Shown piece after piece: positions 9,905-21,294 of a DNA stretch of 64,000 nt (positions are counted from its first letter, which is position 1; the number at the start of each line of letters is the position of its first letter). The stretch spans positions 134,504,029 to 134,568,028 of the forward strand of contig CM059187.1 in NCBI GenBank assembly GCA_030323885.1, written 5' to 3'. The translations under genes and the position numbers were made by a program. The DNA is from Branchipolynoe longqiensis. Its lineage: Eukaryota; Annelida; Polychaeta; Phyllodocida; Polynoidae. Below the pieces are notes generated by a model. The model was not told the DNA's origin. It did no database searches and was given only the letters and a program-made list of their open reading frames with translations.

Positions 9905-10480
9905 TGGTCACTCCCCAGGGACCAGCGTTGCACAGCACTGGTTTCCATGCCAAGATGGCTGTGCCACAGGAACCAGCACTGCACTGCACTGGTTCCCCAC
10001 CAGTTGGCTCTGCTACAGGAACCTGCACAGCACTGGTTCCCCACGAGTTGGCTCTGCTACAGGAACCAGCACTGCACAGAACTAATGTTGCACAGCAGCG
10101 GTTCCCTGCCAGATGACTGCCATAAGAACCAGTGTTGCACAGCACTTGTTCCCTGCCACTGGTTTCCTGTCCGATGGCTGTGCCACAGGAACCAGCGCTG
10201 CATGGCACTGGTTCTCTGGCAGATGGCGGTGCCAAAGGAACCAGCACTGCATGGCACTGGGTCTCTGCAGATGGCTGTGCCACAGAGCTAGTGTTGCACA
10301 GCACTGGTTCCCTGCCAGATGCCTGGGCCACAGGAACCAGTGCTGCACAGCACTGGTTCCCCACCAGATGGCTGTGCTACAGGTACCAGTGCTGCACAGA
10401 ACTGGCTCCCCACCAGATGCCTGTGCCACAGGAACCAGTGCTGTTCCTAGGTCAGAGGAACCACTGCTGGTTCCATGCTT
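9905..10480. repeat. ~49-bp palindrome-bearing minisatellite
   Basis: About 11-12 degenerate units of the type gatggctgtgccacaggaac, cagtgctgcacagcactggt, tccc. Each unit contains the inverted repeat GGAACCAGTGCTG/CACAGCACTGGTTCC, so each can fold as a hairpin. Most copies have point differences. Frames open on both strands (Ala/Thr/Trp/Phe-rich) are by-products of the repeat. Confidence 0.85.
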
Positions 10481-11174
10481 GACAGCCATGCAACAGGAAC
10501 CACAGCCATACTTCAACGATAGCAGTTCGCAAATGATTAGTGAAAGCGGACGGCTGCGGTTTGCCGCATGTGAGTCGCTGGGTGTCAGGTATTTCAGAAA
10601 GAAAGAAATGCGCGTCCAGATGGAAGGAGTGTCTCGGCACAATGTGCCAGGCAGCGTTCTGTGTCCTGCATGCGCTATGCAGTGCTCCACCGCTAACTGC
10701 AGGCAGTCTGCATTGTGCTACCACTCTCTGAGGCCACCCTCTGAGACCAAGATGGAGTCCTCTAACCACACTAGCATGACACTGACTCATTCCGAATGAC
10801 CTCTCTTCCCTTATTGACTAACTGAACAGCGCCAGAGGACTTTTCTTCTTTTTTTTTCTTCTTTTCTTTTTCCATTTCTTCATTTTCCCACATGTTGCTA
10901 CCATATTTCCTTGTGCATTCCTTCTTTCATGCAAAATATTAAATACACAACTAGTTTGTTTTCTGGTTTCCTTAGCTACAGTTATTTTATGTATGCTGGT
11001 TACTGGAGGTAACATTATAAAACATGGCCTACTATTACGTAACCTGCAAAGTTTTGGGCCGTAAAAGACAGCCGTCCAGTGAATGGCCTGTGTGAATGTT
11101 GACAGGGAGCAATCTCCACTGGCCATAGACACAGTGGCCGAGCTAGATCTTTGTTTACCTATTAGGTTGTACGT

Positions 11175-11397
11175 CCTAGCACCACCGAAGGTCATATTAG
11201 GACCGGTACCGACTGGTGATAGTGTGTACTCATGGCGACTTTATAGTGCTACCATCACCGTGATCTAATATCCCACTCGTTCACATTATACTGACACTGA
11301 GCGAACAGTCCTTTCACTATTCTAGTAATGCCGAGGTACAGGTATCAATTTTCTTTTATATCTGGTTGGCTTGACTTGTCCCGGGGATTGATCCTGA
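11175..11397 (-). mobile_element. SINE, reverse orientation, degraded
   Basis: Reverse-strand SINE landmarks in order: tail (ctagcaccaccgaaggtcat), 'ggtaccgactggtgatag', 'ctttatagtgctacc', core (tcacattatactgacactg) and head remnant (ttgacttgtcccgggga). Confidence 0.65.
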
Positions 11398-11450
11398 AAA
11401 ATGAAAAATCGTAACTGTAGGCTTTATTTAAAACGTATATCCGCTGATGT

Positions 11451-12524
11451 CAATCAATCAATAGTTCCATCCTCTAGTCGAGGGTTGGATGCAATGGTTC
11501 TCCACTTGTCCCGATGTAGTGCTGTTCTGATAGACTGTGAATAATTCAAGCCTGTCCACTGTAAAATATTTGTAAACCATGATGTTCTTGGTCTCCCTCT
11601 CCCTCTGCTGCCATTCACCTTCCCTTCCAACAATGTACGGTATATTGAACTCTGACGAATGATGTGGCCAAAATAAATAAGTTTCTTTGTCTGTATAGTG
11701 GCAAACAAGCTTTTCTTATTTTTAATTTTTCTGAGAACTTCTTTGTTGGTGATCTTCTTTGTCCATGATATTTTCATCATCCTTCGATAAGTCCACATCT
11801 CAAATGCTGCTAAACGTTTGTACATTTTCTTAGAGATTGTCCATGTCTCTGCCCCATACATTAGAGTAGACCACACATAACACTGAAGAATACGCTTCCT
11901 TGTTTGTATTAATATCTTACTTGATGTTAACACTCTATACATTTTGGAGAATGTTGTTCGGGCTATTGTTATCCTTCTTTTAATTTCTTCCTCACATCTC
12001 CCATCATTTGTAATCTTTTGTCCGAGATATATGAATTCGGATACTTGTTCTATGTTTGTGCCATCTATGGTTATATTGACATTTGGTTTATCTGTCTTTT
12101 TACTTATAACCATTGTTTTGGTCTTCCTGGCATTCATCTTCATGTTGAATAGTATTCCAGCTTTATTGATTCTATTCACTATATCTTGTAGGTTTTTCTC
12201 ACTGTCTGCTAGTATTACACTGTCATCGGCATATCTAAGATTGTTGACGTTCATGCCACCTATTGTCACTCCCTTGCAATCTTCAATGTGTCTGAAAATC
12301 ATCTCTGTGTACAGGTTAAATAGACATGGTGACAATACACACCCCTGTCGAACTCCTCGTTTAATCATAACTTCATCCGATAGGCCCTGCTCCATTTTTA
12401 TAAATGCACGTTGTGTCCAGTATAAGTTCACAATTAGTTTAATGTCTTTGCCATTGACACCAATATCTTGTAAACATTTGATTAACAGTTCATGATTGAC
12501 TCGGTCGAAGGCCTTCTCATAGTC
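11451..12524 (-). mobile_element. RTE-like LINE, 5'-truncated RT copy with 11-bp TSD
   Basis: The - strand has an open frame from 12524 to 11454 starting at DYEKAFDRVNHELL (RT motif A). It continues through GVRQGCVLSPCLFNLY, LRYADDSVILADS (catalytic YADD) and YLGQKITNDG, to a C-terminal GRGRPRTSW and WTGLN region before the stop. This C-terminus is typical of RTE-related invertebrate LINEs; the clade call is tentative. The 3' end is followed by (ATTG)n. TSDs tccgctgatgt (11440-11450) and tccgctggtgt (12525-12535) differ at one base. The frame is intact within the fragment but lacks the endonuclease and motifs before A. Confidence 0.85.
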
Positions 12525-12552
12525 TCCGCTGGTGTGCCTGAACTTTAATCGC

Positions 12553-13360
12553 TCATGTTTTGTATTTAAAGTGATATTTTGTGGGTTTGTTATCCTGCCT
12601 CTTGTTTTTTATATTAATATTATACATACGTGTGTCGTTATTTTTCATGCATATTTCGAGGTACTTTAATTTAATAAAAATCTTTAAAACGTCCTGAAAT
12701 CTATCACTGAACGGTCCTGGAATTTGATATGTCAAAATGGACCCTGAAAAATACAGCATCTGGTTTAGACGAACTATTGGTAATGTGACTGAATAGGATA
12801 TATCAATGTGCCAGTGGCACACACTATCTCAGAACAGCACTATAAAGCAGCTAGGGGTATACACACTGTTATAAGTCAGTACCTCTCGTGATATAACCTC
12901 AAATGTTGTTAGTATGTAAAACCTACCATCACCCAATTCGATGTGGCTCTAATTGAGCAGCCCTTGATTGCCGAGCACCATTGTATTGGCTGATCAGGGT
13001 TGTTAAAACCCAGCATAAGCTACCACCAAATACCCAGTGTACTGTCTTACTCAGTTTACTTAAAAATCAGGTCAAGTGATTTTAACATGTATGCATTACA
13101 CAAATATTCAATGTACTTTAATGAAAGTTCACACATAGAATTGGTTATTTGAACTTGAACCGAGTAGATCGGGATTGGTCTGCCCAGCACCATTAGACTC
13201 TTTAAGTGTTCCATGGTTATTTTTAGTAGTTATGTGATGTCACACATGGAATGGAATGGTGGATTTACATAGCTCATAAGGCATGCTCAAAAACATTCAA
13301 TTTGACTTCTTTTTTTAATTTCTTTTTTTTTGTGACAAGTTTTTTTATTCTGCCCATAAC
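12553..13360. other. Intron stretch with degraded SINE fragment
   Basis: 12783-12930 contains weak matches to the SINE body and tail (taatgtgactgaatagg, actataaagcagc, 'gtacctctcgtgatataacc'). The remainder to 13360 is unassigned, with no gene seen. Confidence 0.45.
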
Positions 13361-13369
13361 GTATAAGCT

Positions 13370-14015
13370 CCCGTGAGGGTGCTTATTTTCAACACTGGAC
13401 AGCTGTGAAACTGGTTTGGTCTGGTCCCACAATCAGGAGTGTTTACCTGATCTTTCTCGGGCCAACCTTTTGCGGGTTTGGGTGTTTGTAGTTTCTATAT
13501 TAGTTTTTTTGAATTTTTCAATGTTTTTTCCTAACCTGTATATTATAACTTAGCCTACTATGTACATCTACCCAGATGACATACAAGCCTGCGGGAGAGG
13601 ATCCCGTCCCATTGTGGTTTGTTACAGCATCCTTTTACCCACGCCCTGTCCTTAGATAGTACACCAGTATGCCAGAACACCCCTGGACCCTTCAGGACTG
13701 CGACTAGGTGGGATGGTTATTTTGTATGGTTAGCCATTTTGTATTTCAGGGTGAATCGGATGCATGACCTTGGCCTGCCCGGTTCTGCTTTGGTTTGTGC
13801 CAGTACACATACACCGACAGACTGCGCCCTATGGTGATAGTCATTTCGATTTCCTTAGTACTTAGGAGGGCTAGTTTCCGCATTTGTAATATCTACCATC
13901 TTTTCTGGCCTGTCTGTTGCTTTTTGTGCCGGAACACAGCAAGCAGTAAAAGTCAGTACGGCTTGCATTACCTTCCATGTATGCAATATGCCATAAGCCT
14001 ATGTGACTAAGGGCA
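13370..14015 (-). mobile_element. Jockey/CR1-like LINE 3' UTR, reverse copy
   Basis: 'acactggacagctgtg' and 'gtttgtgccagtacacat' are reverse complements of parts of the 3' UTR of the LINE at 16330-20075 (cacagctgtccagcgttg and atgtgttctggcacaaatc). No RT frame is present. Confidence 0.6.
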
Positions 14016-14059
14016 ATCAGGCTTGAATGACGCAAATATCCTTAGCTTTAAAACAGAGA

Positions 14060-14680
14060 CCCTCAGACCTTGGTTGGACCTTAAATAAATCCTAGAGAAT
14101 ACGTTGTTTTAAAATATACAAACCATGACTCGGTTTATTTGATACGTGGCTAGGGAGGAGAGGAAGGCGGTAGTTGGAATAAAACACTTTATTCACAGAA
14201 GGTCAAGTGCAGACAATATGAACATAAGACAATTCCAGGTAATTAATTAAAAGCAATGAGGATATGAACAGTTTAAGGCAATGGATAATGGAAGAGTACA
14301 TGCATGAGATAGTGGTAAAAGTAAGTGTCATTAAGGACCTACGGTCAATGTCGATCGTGGGGGAGGGACCCCGAAGAGCCCTTCACCATATGTCGAGGTG
14401 ATAGAATGATGTAGTATGGGTGGGTGGGTGGAGAAAATGAGTGCTCCAGGAGAGTGAGGAGAGGCGAGTGGCTGGGAGCAGCTAGGCGGCCGGTTTATAT
14501 GGCCGGAGAGAGGGGGGGTGGGGGGTTGCGTCAGGGCGGCGGCGGAGGGAGGATGAAAGAGGGGGAGGGGTCCTCCTCCCCTGCCATGAATCAACCGCAA
14601 TGCGAGCATTATGACCAATCCTAATAATTGTGAATAAGTAAAATGTTGATCGTGTAAGTAGCCCTTTAAAGGTATAGATC
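14060..14680 (-). mobile_element. Solo-LTR-like unit inside another dispersed repeat
   Basis: On the - strand from ~14620: attgcggttgattcatggca, C-rich block, CATATAAACCGGCCGCC, CCACCCACCCACCC, ~350 nt, then GTGAATAAAGTGTTTTATTCC. Same layout as 7590-8110. Its flanks ('aaataaatcctagagaatac', 'tacaaaccatga' and 'gaataagtaaaatgttgatc', 'agccctttaaagg') are found adjacent to each other at 37520-37660 without the insert, so it appears inserted in a copy of that repeat. Confidence 0.55.
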
Positions 14681-14752
14681 GCTTGATTTTAACTTGTATT
14701 CTTTACATGAATGTTCGTGATATAATAGTGAAATGTTCATTCAAAACATATT

Positions 14753-15252
14753 GTAGTGGTCTGCACTGACCTCTCAGGCAAGTAACCACATAGACAGGTA
14801 GGCGTGGGGAGTGTATTGATATCAGGGAGCCTAGGTGGTGTAATGGTTAGCACACTGGCCCGGAATGCAAAGAGATGTGGGTTCGAGTCCCGCTCTAGGC
14901 GCAATATTTCCCATTTTCATCACCCCCATCACACTGGTTGCCGTGATCAGGATCCTGTACAAGCTTTGCGCTGTATGGTTGTTGAACCTACCCTGTGTAT
15001 GTATGTGTTAGTGCATTGCCTGTATGTATGTAATTGTAAGCATTACAAGACTTACAATTCCAGGGGGACGAGTGTAGTGGTCTGCACTGACCTCTCAGGC
15101 AAGTAACCACATAGACAGGTAGGCGTGGGGAGTGTGTTGATATCAGGGAGCCTAGGTGGTGTAATGGTTAGCACACTGGCCCGGAATGCAAAGAGATGTG
15201 GGTTCGAGTCCCGCTCTAGGCACAATATTTCCCATTTTCATCACCCCCACGA
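14753..15252 (+). repeat. 321-bp tandem duplication carrying tRNA-like heads
   Basis: 'gtagtggtctgcactgacct' starts at 14753 and 15074; the second copy breaks off at ~15252. Each copy has a tRNA-like block (14828-14900, 15149-15221): GCCTAGG acceptor strand pairing with TCTAGGC, an A-box-like 'gtgtaatggttagcac' and a B-box GGTTCGAGTCC. The anticodon stem does not pair, so I call it tRNA-derived (SINE-like), not a functional tRNA. Confidence 0.75.
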
Positions 15253-15399
15253 CAATATCAACAGTATTGACCATAGAACTTCTGAAAAATATCCATGGGA
15301 TACTTTGTTCAATGTTAATGGTAGGATCTGGCCACTGTGTTGAATTTGAAATATACACATTTTGTGACGTCAAGTAGGGAAAGGACAAGTGGAATCACA

Positions 15400-15604
15400 T
15401 ACAGTATGACCCCGTTGTAATGCGATCGTTCAGGTCCATATAAATTAATGCGATCTCAAAAGAAAATTGGGGTCGCGGTGGATCAGGATTCACTTGACTG
15501 AATTACCTTTGAATTAAAGAATTCTGCTTCCAATAAATCATCGCGTTATAACCGAATTCGCAATAAATCTCGGGGGGGGGGCGTTATAACTGGGCTTCAT
15601 TGTA
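15400..15604. mobile_element. pogo-like MITE, second type
   Basis: The ends TACAGTATGACCCCGTTGTA and (reverse) TACAATGAAGCCCAGTTATA form imperfect TIRs bounded by TA. The inner 'gttgtaatgcgatcg' and 'gcgttataaccgaattcg' fit the same fold. Length ~205 bp, no ORF. Confidence 0.7.
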
Positions 15605-15937
15605 CTTTACAAGTATTGATAAATGGCTTCAATTGACTATTACTCAAAGGAGGCTTGAGATACTTTCCTTGACGGTTTCATGACATCTTTCCATTGCAAT
15701 GGATTACTTGTTCAAAATAGGCTTGTCTAATTCGTGACCTGTGACCTTAAACACGGTGCAGTGTTATTTCATTGAAGGGCTCTACAAAGTTGCTCTCTGG
15801 TCTATGTCACTTTGATTCGCGAAGAGGTTCATTAAAGCTGAATTTCCCTGACAATCACAGCTCGACGACAGTGCCCCCTAGTTTTGATTTAGCCCTAAAT
15901 AACTGATAGAAAATAAATAAATAAATAATTAAGAAGA

Positions 15938-16290
15938 CCAGACGGGGTGACCTATTTTTTTGTGTGTGATGAATTTAATTACCCAGCTTGTAACGGATAA
16001 GTGTGTTAATACTTGTTTTCACCGCTGGGCAGCACTATTCTAGCCTAATGAGTTGAACGTCCGTCTCCCGTTTTGGTAGATCGTGGGATTCGAACCCATA
16101 TGTTCAAACCCTGGTCGAGTCAAACCAATGACTTAAAGATTTATACTTGTCACTTCCTAGCCAGGCATCCGCCATTATTAGGATAGGGCAAGGACTGGTT
16201 AGCTCAGTGTCAGGATAATGTGACTGAGTGGGATATCGGCTCATGGTGCCAGGGGCTGAATTTCCAGTGAGGCACTTGGCGACTTCAATA
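15938..16290 (+). mobile_element. SINE with tRNA-Leu/Ser-like head, head interrupted
   Basis: The head start 'ccagacggggtgacc' is separated by ~88 bp of unrelated sequence from its continuation 'aatgagttgaacgtccgtct'. It then runs through cgtgggattcgaaccc and the normal body, including the core aggataatgtgactgagtgg. In the copy at 20951 the two head pieces are adjacent. Confidence 0.75.
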
Positions 16291-16329
16291 CAAACTATAA
16301 AACAAATAAAAAAAATAAAAATACCTTAG

Positions 16330-19300
16330 AAAATTTGATTAAAGGTAAAGGTCTGGTGCAAATAATCGGTGAACTAACTAGACTAGGGAAAACAGTTCTA
16401 CCATGCACCTCATTATTACTAACTCAAACTCAACCTCAAACTCAAACCATGTCCACAAATCGGGAACCAGAAACTGGGGTATTAGTGACCACGAGCTAAT
16501 ATATGTCACCCGAAAGAAAATTGAAACCATTACAAAAACCATGTATCGTATAGGTAGATCTTACAAGAACTACACAAAAGAAGCATTAGAAGCTCACCTC
16601 AAGGCCAATATAGAACCACTTCCCCCAACTGATCAAAGCATAAACAATCAATGGGAAACCATCCTGGGGGAAATATGAAAACATCTGGAAAACAGCTGTC
16701 CAATAGAAGAATTTAAGCAAACCAAAAACCATGGGTTACACCAGAACTGATAAACATAATCATGATGAAATACAATAACGGGAAATTAGCCAAAGAAATC
16801 GGGCTTCAGACAGATATAGATAATTACCACAAATCGAGAAACCAAAGCCAGACGGCAGTGAGTAAAATCAAAAGATAGTTTATCGTCAAACAGGACCAGC
16901 AATGGGGAGGAAAACTCACACAAATTCTGGGAAAACGTTAAAATACTACTACCGAATGCAAAAAAAAAGAAAGAAAACATCACCCTCTGTGCTGAGGATG
17001 GAAAGGAACTCAGTAACACAGAAATAGCTGAAACCATGAATAAACACTTTTCGACTATAGGGGGCAAACTGTCATAAAAATTCAATACAAACTGGGACAC
17101 GAAAGCACCAGAACTCAACCACAATATAAGAAATAAGCGACCTAATACAAAATATTGACTGCAGCAAGCCATCAGGCATTGACTACATCTCCAGCACAAT
17201 ACTGAAGGATGCACTCGGCTGCATCCCAAATATAATATGTGATCTCTTCAATAAATCATTCGCTGGAGGGTCGTTCATAAGCTGCTGGAAGACAGCTAAG
17301 GTCACTCCTCTCCTCAAAGGAGGGGACAAACAATCATTAGGTAACTACAGGCCTATCTCTATCCTACCAGTACCCGGTAAGTTAATAGGGAAGGTAATGC
17401 ATAGACACATAAAGAATTACCTAAACAAGCAGCAAATCCTAAATAACAAACAAGGCTGGTTTAGAAAATATAACTCAACAACTAAAACCATAGCTAAGTT
17501 AACTAATGACATTGCAAGCAATATAAATCAAAAGAACATGGTGGGGACAGCATTCATAGACTTTAGCAAAGCGTTTGACAGGGTGGACCACAACACCTTA
17601 AAAAATAAATTAACCCGAATGGGGATAAAAGGGAAAACAGGAGATTGGGTAAGTGACTACCTGCTAAACCGGAAACAATCCACTATAGCAAATGGGGCAA
17701 CATCAGGGGAAGAATACTTACACTACGGAGTACCGCAGGGGTCCGTATTGAGCCCCCTCCTGTTCCTAATTTACATTAAATGACCTCAATAATTGGTTAG
17801 AAACAGAACATCTGCTTTTATATGCTGATGACACAGTGGTCTACGTGGCTAGCAAATCACCCGAGGAACTAGAAGCAACCCTAAGCAAAACACTATTGAA
17901 GTTAAACGAATGGTGCCAAATAAACAAAATAACAATCAATCAATCAATGGGTGCCGTCTTCTCGAAGAAGGTTGGCTGCAATGGACCTCCATCTCTTCCT
18001 GTCATTCGTTCCTCTCACGCATTCCGCATAGCTCATTGCTGTCCACTCAGTGATGTTGTCCATCCATGTTGTTCTCCTTCTCCCTCTTGGTCTTTTCCCT
18101 TCTATCTTCCCTTCCAGTATTCTTCTCTGTGATTCCTGGTGTTGTATCATGTGGCCAAAGTATTTAATTTTTCTGTTTTTGATCGTTTGTATTATCTGTC
18201 TCTTTATTTTCATTCTTGTTAGGACCTCCACGTTGCTTATCATTGCTGTCCATGGAATTTTTAACATTCTTCTGTATTGCCACATTTCAAATGCCTCGAG
18301 CTTTGTTGTTATTGCTTTCTTCAAAGTCCATGTCTCGCAGCAATATAAAAGTGTAGACCACACATAGCATTTTAGCAGTCGGAGTCTTGTTTTTATATTT
18401 ATGTCTCTAGATGTTAGTACTTTCTGCATCTTTAGAAATGTTGTTTTGGCAATGTTTATTCTCTGTTTAATCTCTCTTTCACATCCGCCATCACTAGTTA
18501 TTAAATGGCCCAGATACACAAATGACTCTACCTGCTCCAAGATTACACCATTAACTTTTATCTCTGCTCTTGGTTTGTATTCCTTTCTGCTGACAACCAT
18601 GGATTTTGTCTTCTTTACATTCATTTTGAGGCCACATCTCTCACTTTTTTCTTTTACTTCATCCACTATATCTTGTAGTCGATTTGACGTTAAGGCTAGC
18701 AGTGCTGTATCGTCTGCGTATCTTGTGTTATTGATATTTCCACCTCCAACATATATTCCTATGATGTCATCTAAAATAACAATAAATACAAGTAAATCAA
18801 AAACGGTACTGTTCGGTACCAGACACACCAAAAACCTAAAGTTAAACTGGCAACTGGGGGAAGGTCAACTCGAGTCAGTAGACAGCTATCGCTATCTAGG
18901 AGTGGACCTAGACAGGCACCTAAATTATGACACCTGCATAACAAATACAATAAAGAAAGCTAATTATAAAATATGGCTACCAGCAAAACTAAGATACTAC
19001 ATGACAGAAAGCATGGCAATACAAAATATACAACGATATGATCCTACCCTACTAGCCTGGAACAAACAACTACCTCCAGTCAGAGCAATCAAGAAACTGG
19101 AGCTCTATAAACAATTCCTAAAAAAGAACAAATAAAAACCATACACCATCATAGGGCACCAAATAACACCTGACCGGGCGCAGTCAAGGCAAACTGTGAA
19201 AGAGCACACATGCCAAGGACAGGCCACGGAAATGGGGGCACATCAAACTTATAAATACACAGCCATCTGGAGTACTGGGAGGGTCGGAAGAAATGAGGCC

Positions 19301-20075
19301 ATAGTCCACCTTAGTATGTGTTCTGGCACAAATCACAAAAGGTACGGACAGACCAAACATGCTCACCAAACCCAACCTATAATACACTATGGCATGAGAA
19401 AATACCACAACCCGCCACCAGGTCACAGTCCCGAAGGGTACGGGTGTGTTCTGGCGCACCCGGGTCGGTAAAAGTGTAGGCTTGGGCTTTCTATCGACAA
19501 ACTGTCTAATGGGGAAAACAAGTCTATTCAGACTTATCCATGATAGGCAATATAAATCGTCAAGAAAAAACCCGGGTACCAACTAGGGACAGGGCACAGG
19601 TGAAAGGAAGCTGGTAAAAGCAAAAGTCAGAGACAATGCCATTAGAACTATGGGTAACAATTTAGCACTGCAGCCGACCCACCTGGTCACAGTCCCGAAG
19701 AGTATGGATGCGTTCTGGCACATCTAGGCACTAACTAGGGACAGGGCACAAGTGACAGGAAAGCTGCAAACAAAACAAACAAACAAATTCTGGGAACACG
19801 TCCTCATCCACAAGCCTATTACCATCTCACTAGATGTACATACTAGGCTATGATATTAGTAATATGATCAGAAGTTATACCCCCCCCAAAAATAAACTAA
19901 CATAGATACTAACTACTTAAATAATGAGCCGGATACCAACCCGGAACCGGAACCCGGGCATGCACCATAACATTCCTCACAGCTGTCCAGCGTTGAAAAC
20001 AAGCACCCTCACTGGAGCTTACACGCTATGGGCAGAATAAATACTGTATCAATTAAAAAATTAAAATAAAGTCGT
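16330..20075 (+). mobile_element. Jockey/CR1-like LINE, broken, with nested RTE insertion
   Basis: From the 5' side: an endonuclease remnant (LIITNSN...ISDHELIYVTRK at ~16405-16510), then RT motifs GNYRPISILPVPGK, FIDFSKAFDRVDHNTL, GVPQGSVLSPLLFLIY and YADDTVVYV. Breaks include several frameshifts before 17160, an extra A near 17777, and an 836-bp insertion at 17937-18772. After the insertion it resumes INTSKSKTVLFGTRH and ESVDSYRYLGVDLD, then an A-rich 3' UTR to ~20075. It is a dead, 5'-truncated copy of the family also seen at 1270-2421. Confidence 0.85.
17937..18772 (-). mobile_element. RTE-like LINE fragment nested in the older LINE
   Basis: The - strand encodes NINNTRYADDTALLAL, KTKSMVVSRKEYKPRAEI, YLGHLITSDGGCEREI and a C-terminal RPRGRRRTTWMDNITEWTAM, homologous to the copy at 11451-12524. 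The 3' end is (ATTG)n (CAAT units at 17937-17948). It is bounded by AAAATAACAAT at 17926-17936 and 18773-18783. It starts just before the YADD motif (5' truncated). Confidence 0.92.
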
Positions 20076-20160
20076 CATGAATGTGCACTGTCACAAGTCG
20101 GAACCCGTCCTGATATGACCTTAGATGTTGTCAGGACGTAATACTCCAACAACCAACCAT
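20076..20160 (+). mobile_element. SINE tail fragment next to LINE 3' end
   Basis: 'gcactgtcacaagtcgga' and 'gatatgaccttagatgttgt' followed by ccaacaaccaacc. It directly follows the LINE's final AATAAA-rich end. Confidence 0.65.
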
Positions 20161-20950
20161 GTCACTCCAACGTCGGCGCCTCACTCAGTCACCCAGTTCA
20201 TTCCCATACCTGTCACACTCTGACTGGGACTCGGATAACCTAGGTCAAAATAACAATCGTCACCTTTCTAGGCCTACCTATTTAATTACATGGGTATACT
20301 TTGACCTAGGATCTTATTCTGGCATAGTACACCGGTAAGCCTGGCCCCAGGTGGAGGTGCCTCACTGTTCGATATATGACATGTCTTGGCAGTGTCATAT
20401 TCAACCTCCCCTTGAATGTATTGGGTGTCAGTCCCCGCTGACACTCAAACACATTTTTACTAAGTTGCGTTGATTTGTTTGGCCCTGTGCCAACAATTCT
20501 ACACTGCAGACAGTATGCATGACCTTTTTTACTAAAGTAAAACAAGAAAATATTTTAGCCTTTTTGAGGGCACCTCATATAGTTTACTAAATAAATTCTA
20601 TCAATTATTAATCAAACTTTTCTTTTTCTATGGGAATTTGTTTCCCTTGACCACAAATATATGATTGGGAGCTTTCTAATTTAATAATTGCCACATAAAT
20701 GATTGTCTGCTTTCACATGTAAAAGCGATGGTTTGAACAAAAAACAAACATGTCTCGCTGTGAATATGGCCTATGCTGCCGACACGGTGTAAAGCAACCA
20801 CCAATCAATCAATCAATCAATCAATCAGTCATATTCAATAATACAGGGGTAGCCTCTTATATGACAATGAAAGCGGATCTGTCTGGGTTGTTTTTTACAG
20901 GGTTTTATGAAGGTATTTTTGGTGGGTTTTTTCTTCTTAAGATCTACCAA

Positions 20951-21294
20951 CCAGACGGGATGGCCGAATGAGTTGAGCGTCCGTCTCCCGTGTTGAAAGA
21001 TCGTGGGATTCGAACCCACAGGTTCGAACTGTGGTGGAGTCAAACCAGTGACTTAAACGTTGATACTTGTCACTTCCTAGCCAGGTGCTCGGCATTATTA
21101 GGATAGGGCAAGGACTGGTTGGCTCAGTGTCAGGATAATGTGACTGGAATATGGGGTCATGGTGCTGGCGGCCTGATTTCTCAATGGGGCAGTGCTATAA
21201 AGTCGCCATGAGTGCGCACTGTCACAGGTCGGTACCAATTCTGATATGACCTAGATGTTACCAGGATGTAAATCTCCAACAACCAACCAACCAG
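20951..21294 (+). mobile_element. Full-length SINE with tRNA-Leu/Ser-like head
   Basis: Head ccagacgggatggccgaatg, agttgagcgtccgtctcccg, then a variable-arm-like stretch and cgtgggattcgaaccc. It continues with the linker gagtcaaaccagtgactta, core (gggcaaggactggttggct, cagtgtcaggataatgtgac), second body block (ctataaagtcgccatgagtg) and tail ending ccaacaaccaaccaacca. The A-box (tggccgaatgag) and B-box (gattcgaaccc) are visible. No ORF. Confidence 0.88.

Noticed and set aside
9814..10799. Overlapping frames on both strands over the 49-bp repeat (up to ~228 codons)
   Set aside because: Unit repetition keeps several frames open at once; no splice or homology support.
14828..14900. Possible tRNA gene
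   Set aside because: Acceptor and T arms pair, but the anticodon stem does not and the block is tandemly repeated in a larger unit.
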